Assembly: GCA_023427925.1 (NCBI GenBank)
Contig: JAEYZS010000309.1
Coordinates: forward strand, 1-9,869
DNA from: Pseudomonadota bacterium
GTDB lineage: Bacteria; Bdellovibrionota; Bdellovibrionia; Bdellovibrionales; JAEYZS01
Direction of reading: 5' to 3'
DNA length: 9,869 nt
In this document: piece by piece, positions 7,402 through 9,869 of the stretch
Layout: each line of letters begins with the position of its first letter
How positions within the stretch are numbered: the first letter of the stretch is position 1
Translations under genes and position numbers: made by a program
Notes under the pieces: generated by a model
The model's input: the letters and a program-made list of their open reading frames with translations, nothing else
Told to the model about the DNA's origin: nothing
Database searches by the model: none

Positions 7402-7428
7402 AGCTCTGCCAGTTGATAAAGCAGAGCT
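7402..7428 (+). repeat. Hairpin between zapA and fau
   Basis: AGCTCTGC (7402-7409) and GCAGAGCT (7421-7428) form a perfect 8-bp stem with an 11-nt loop. The stem ends directly before the TAAGG ribosome site (7429-7433) of the preferred fau GTG. There is only a short T run (7434-7437), so it is a poor terminator and more likely an mRNA stability or translation element. Its presence argues that this stretch is untranslated. Confidence 0.6.
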
Positions 7429-7441
7429 TAAGGTTTTAGAT

Positions 7442-8041
7442 GTGAAAAGTTTTGAAAGTATTGAAAATAAGAACGCTTTAAGACGGCTTTTTAAAGAAAA
7501 GCGCGAAAGCTTTGATGTTACAAATGCGACATCCGAAGCTTTGACTCGCAATCTCTTAAAGGTGTTATCTACTCAAAATAAAGACAAATATTGGGCCACT
7601 TATAAAGCATATAAGTCCGAGGCCAATCCTGCCGCAGTTGAGTCTATGGTGAACATTTCTTGGTGTTACCCTGTGGTGGACGGTGAAACTCTCAGTTTCT
7701 ATCCAAATGAAAATCAACAATGGACTCTCAATCACTTCGGTATTGAAGAGCCATCTCTAAAAGAGCAAAAGATCGAACTTTCAGAAATTGAAGGAGTTCT
7801 TTTGCCAGCAATTGCATTTGATCTTGATGGTCAACGTTTAGGCTCAGGGAAAGCCTTTTATGACAAAACCCTCAAGAATTTTTCAGGCTTAAAAATTGGA
7901 GTCGCCTACTCCGTTCAAATTACAGAATCTTTGCCAAATACAGAATACGATATCCCAGTCGACGTTATTGTTACGGAAAAAGCAATCTTTGAAATTAACA
8001 AAGAGAAGCTAGCAAAGATTCAAGAAAGGAAAGCACTATGA
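7442..8041 (+). CDS. fau: 5-formyltetrahydrofolate cyclo-ligase
   Basis: This enzyme (MTHFS) uses ATP to convert 5-formyl-THF to 5,10-methenyl-THF, returning a folate storage form to the one-carbon pool that also feeds MetF. The 199-residue product has the family layout: the N-terminal basic helix NALRRLFKEKRESF (about 11-24), FGIEEP (99-104), and the nucleotide and folate loop LLPAIAFDLDGQRLG then SGKAFYDKTL (120-144). The loop differs from the common GxGxGYYD form, with Ala and Phe in place of Gly and the first Tyr. I prefer GTG 7442, with TAAGG 8 nt upstream and the usual family N-terminus. A TTG at 7397 would add 15 residues but has no ribosome site and would place the hairpin inside the gene. 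The stop overlaps the rny start by 4 nt (ATGA), implying coupled translation. Confidence 0.9.
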   Translation: MKSFESIENKNALRRLFKEKRESFDVTNATSEALTRNLLKVLSTQNKDKYWATYKAYKSEANPAAVESMVNISWCYPVVDGETLSFYPNENQQWTLNHFGIEEPSLKEQKIELSEIEGVLLPAIAFDLDGQRLGSGKAFYDKTLKNFSGLKIGVAYSVQITESLPNTEYDIPVDVIVTEKAIFEINKEKLAKIQERKAL

Positions 8042-9603
8042 TGGAAGTCATTTATATACTTATAGGTATGATAGTTGGTTTTGCTGGCTTCGTTATCGGA
8101 CGCAGAATTGTGGAAGGTAATAAAAAGCGCAGAGCAAGATCTGAAGCGGATCGTATTTTAAATAAAGCTCAACACGAAGCTCAGAGGCTTGAACAGCAAG
8201 CTAAGCAAAAAGCAAGAGATCTTGAAATTCAGATGAAGAAAAACGCTGAAAACGATTTGAGACGTCAGAGAGAGCAAATCTCAAATCAAGAGCGCTCTTT
8301 AAAGGACAAAGAAAGAAATATCGATCAAAAACTTAGCAAAACTGAGAATGAACTCAAAGAAAAAATGGCTCGCGCTCAAAGCCGAGCCCAAGAAGTAGAT
8401 ATCCTTGAGAAAAAAATCAAAGAAAAAGAAATAAAGCTAGAAGAAGAGTTAAAAGAACTTCAGAAAAAACTAGAGTCAGTTTCTAGATTTTCTACTCAAG
8501 AAGCTAAAGACGAACTTATCAATGCGGTAAGGCATGAAGCTGAACTTGAAGCTGCAAAGAAAGCCCAACTTATTGAGAACGAAGCAAAACTTGAAGCTGA
8601 GAAAAAAGCAAAGAAAATTATCTCTCTTGCAATGGCGAGATATTCAGGTGAGTACGCTGCAGAGAGAACAGTTAACGTGATGGCTCTTCCGACGGACGAG
8701 ATGAAGGGAAGAATCATTGGGAAAGAAGGCCGTAACATTAGAGCCTTAGAAGCAGCTTGTGGTGTGGATCTCATCGTTGACGAAACTCCAGAAGCAGTTG
8801 TGATTTCATCATTTGACCCAGTGAGAAGAGAGATCGCGAGACGTTCTATCGAAACATTACTTGAAGACGGAAGAGTACATCCTGCGAGAATTGAGGAAGT
8901 TGTTCAGAAAACAAAAGACCAATTATTTAAATCCATCAAAGAAGACGGTGAAAAAGCTTGCTTTGAATTGGGTGTGGTTGGTGTTCATCCTGAAATTTTA
9001 AAACTTTTAGGAAGTTTAAAATACAGAACTTCATATACGCAAAATAACTATACACACTCTATTGAAGTAGGATTCTTAGCTGGAATGATGGCCGCTGAAA
9101 TTGGTGCAGATGTAAAGGCTGCTCAAAGAGCCGGATTACTGCATGATATCGGTAAAGCACTCGATCACTCTATTGAAGGATCACACGCTGTTATCGGTGC
9201 AGAATTTGCGAAGAAGTACGGTGAGTCCGAGAGAATCGTTCACGCAATTCGAGCCCATCACGAAGATGAACAACCAAAGACTGTGATCGCTCACTTAGTC
9301 CAAGCAGCGGATGCATTGTCATCAGCAAGACCTGGCGCTCGTAAGCAAACCAACGAGACCTATGTAAGACGTCTTGAAGATCTTGAGAGCATCGGAAATA
9401 GCTTTGATGGTGTTATCAGAACATTTGCTCTACAAGCAGGAAGAGAAATCCGAGTTCTTGTAGAAGGAAGCAAGGTCACTGACGAGCAATCACTCATGTT
9501 GAGTCGCGATATTGCTCGAAAGATAGAAAGAGAAATGAATTATCCAGGACAAATTAAAGTAACAGTAGTTCGCGAAGTACGCGCAGTAGACTACGCAAGA
9601 TAA
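8038..9603 (+). CDS. rny: Ribonuclease Y
   Basis: RNase Y is a membrane-anchored endoribonuclease that initiates mRNA decay. The 521-residue product is of standard length with the domains in order: an N-terminal transmembrane helix (about 4-21, ending in GRRIVEG), a long charged coiled coil (about 28-195, rich in Glu, Lys, Gln and Ala), a KH RNA-binding domain with [10 protein letters not shown] (224-233), and an HD metal-dependent phosphohydrolase domain with the catalytic pair His369-Asp370 in [12 protein letters not shown]. It ends VRAVDYAR, close to the usual family ending. ATG 8038 has AAAGGA 7 nt upstream and overlaps the fau stop; a second ATG follows immediately at 8041. It is the last gene of the zapA-fau-rny string and is followed at once by a large palindrome. 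E. coli-type gammaproteobacteria use RNase E instead, so this gene helps place the organism. Confidence 0.98.
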   Translation: MMEVIYILIGMIVGFAGFVIGRRIVEGNKKRRARSEADRILNKAQHEAQRLEQQAKQKARDLEIQMKKNAENDLRRQREQISNQERSLKDKERNIDQKLSKTENELKEKMARAQSRAQEVDILEKKIKEKEIKLEEELKELQKKLESVSRFSTQEAKDELINAVRHEAELEAAKKAQLIENEAKLEAEKKAKKIISLAMARYSGEYAAERTVNVMALPTDEMKGRIIGKEGRNIRALEAACGVDLIVDETPEAVVISSFDPVRREIARRSIETLLEDGRVHPARIEEVVQKTKDQLFKSIKEDGEKACFELGVVGVHPEILKLLGSLKYRTSYTQNNYTHSIEVGFLAGMMAAEIGADVKAAQRAGLLHDIGKALDHSIEGSHAVIGAEFAKKYGESERIVHAIRAHHEDEQPKTVIAHLVQAADALSSARPGARKQTNETYVRRLEDLESIGNSFDGVIRTFALQAGREIRVLVEGSKVTDEQSLMLSRDIARKIEREMNYPGQIKVTVVREVRAVDYAR

Positions 9604-9677
9604 AAGGTGAGCCGCACCTTTTGTCTAGCACCGTACCATTTGATGCGAAGCTAAACAAAAGGTGCGGCTCACCTTTT
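9602..9677. repeat. Nested inverted repeat (probable rny terminator) between rny and tyrS
   Basis: Positions 9602-9624 and 9655-9677 are perfect 23-bp inverted repeats. After one mismatch the pairing continues for 4 bp (TAGC 9626-9629 with GCTA 9650-9653), leaving a loop of about 20 nt. Each arm is also a hairpin on its own: AAAAGGTG and CACCTTTT form an 8-bp stem around AGCCG in the left arm and CGGCT in the right. The RNA could therefore fold as one long stem or as two tandem hairpins. The left arm begins inside the rny stop codon and the right arm ends 12 nt before tyrS. The A and T flanks of each hairpin suit bidirectional termination, though the T runs are only four long. Confidence 0.93.
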
Positions 9678-9689
9678 GGGAAGAGTGGA

Positions 9690-9869
9690 ATGTTTTTAGA
9701 TCCTAAAGAGCAGTTGCGACTTCTTAAAAAGGGAGTTGTTGACCTTGTTTCAGAGAAAGAACTTTTAGATAAGCTATATAAGAGCTTTAAAGAGAATAAA
9801 CCTTTGCGTATTAAAGCGGGGTTTGATCCTTCACGCCCGGATCTTCACCTGGGACATACTGTTTTAATT
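9690..9869 (+). CDS. tyrS: Tyrosyl-tRNA synthetase, N-terminal fragment (runs off the window)
   Basis: TyrRS charges tRNA-Tyr with tyrosine in the cytoplasm. Only the first 60 codons are present. The fragment has a helical N-terminus ([20 protein letters not shown]) and then [20 protein letters not shown] (39-58), which contains the class I synthetase HIGH signature as HLGH (53-56) in the context typical of bacterial TyrRS. The ATG at 9690 has AGAG and TGGA just upstream, a cramped ribosome site. The preceding palindrome ends 12 nt before the start and I see no convincing promoter between rny and this gene, so its expression may depend on read-through or on a promoter hidden in the palindrome loop. 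TyrS is preferred over TrpS because of the [15 protein letters not shown] pattern. Confidence 0.9.
   Translation, partial: MFLDPKEQLRLLKKGVVDLVSEKELLDKLYKSFKENKPLRIKAGFDPSRPDLHLGHTVLI

Noticed and set aside
7374..7441. 6S RNA between zapA and fau as in E. coli
   Set aside because: The gap is only 68 nt even with the later fau start, far below the roughly 180 nt needed, and the only structure is a short hairpin.
9604..9689. T-box riboswitch controlling tyrS
   Set aside because: The gap is too short for a T-box, no T-box consensus is seen, and these elements are typical of Gram-positive bacteria.

Overview
This 9.9-kb window is a contig end from a moderately AT-rich bacterial chromosome with an ordinary, densely packed housekeeping layout. 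It has no mobile elements, CRISPR, tRNA or rRNA. The presence of RNase Y, a ZapA / 5-formyl-THF cyclo-ligase / RNase Y gene string, an FtsY with an N-terminal membrane anchor and a separate MetF and MetH suggest a member of the former deltaproteobacterial assemblage. My best guess is Bdellovibrionota, but this is inference from gene order and protein style, not a database result. The first 33 bases are not genomic: they match a Nextera sequencing adapter with one base missing.

Layout: (1) 34-2796, minus strand: metF then metH, the folate-to-methionine methyl transfer pair; metH runs off the contig end at the adapter. (2) 2797-2929: a compact divergent promoter region. (3) 2930-4024, plus: ftsY, the SRP receptor. 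(4) 4184-4660, plus: a small unrecognised secreted protein, ended by a strong terminator. (5) 4713-5219, minus: a GrpB/UPF0157-family protein, divergent from (6) 5266-6885, plus: a Na+/phosphate symporter-type protein with a PhoU-like tail. (7) 7044-9603, plus: an operon of zapA (TTG start), fau (5-formyl-THF cyclo-ligase, probable GTG start behind a hairpin) and rny (4-nt overlap with fau). (8) 9602-9677: a perfect 23-bp inverted repeat whose two arms are each hairpins themselves. (9) 9690 onward: the first 60 codons of tyrS.

Together the genes cover one-carbon folate metabolism (metF, metH, fau), membrane protein targeting (ftsY), cell division (zapA), mRNA decay (rny), phosphate handling and translation (tyrS). 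I found no convincing new biological system. The observations most worth a second look are the adapter remnant that truncates metH, the nested palindrome between rny and tyrS, the odd metH start, and the MetF sequence, which from memory resembles Bacteroidota proteins.
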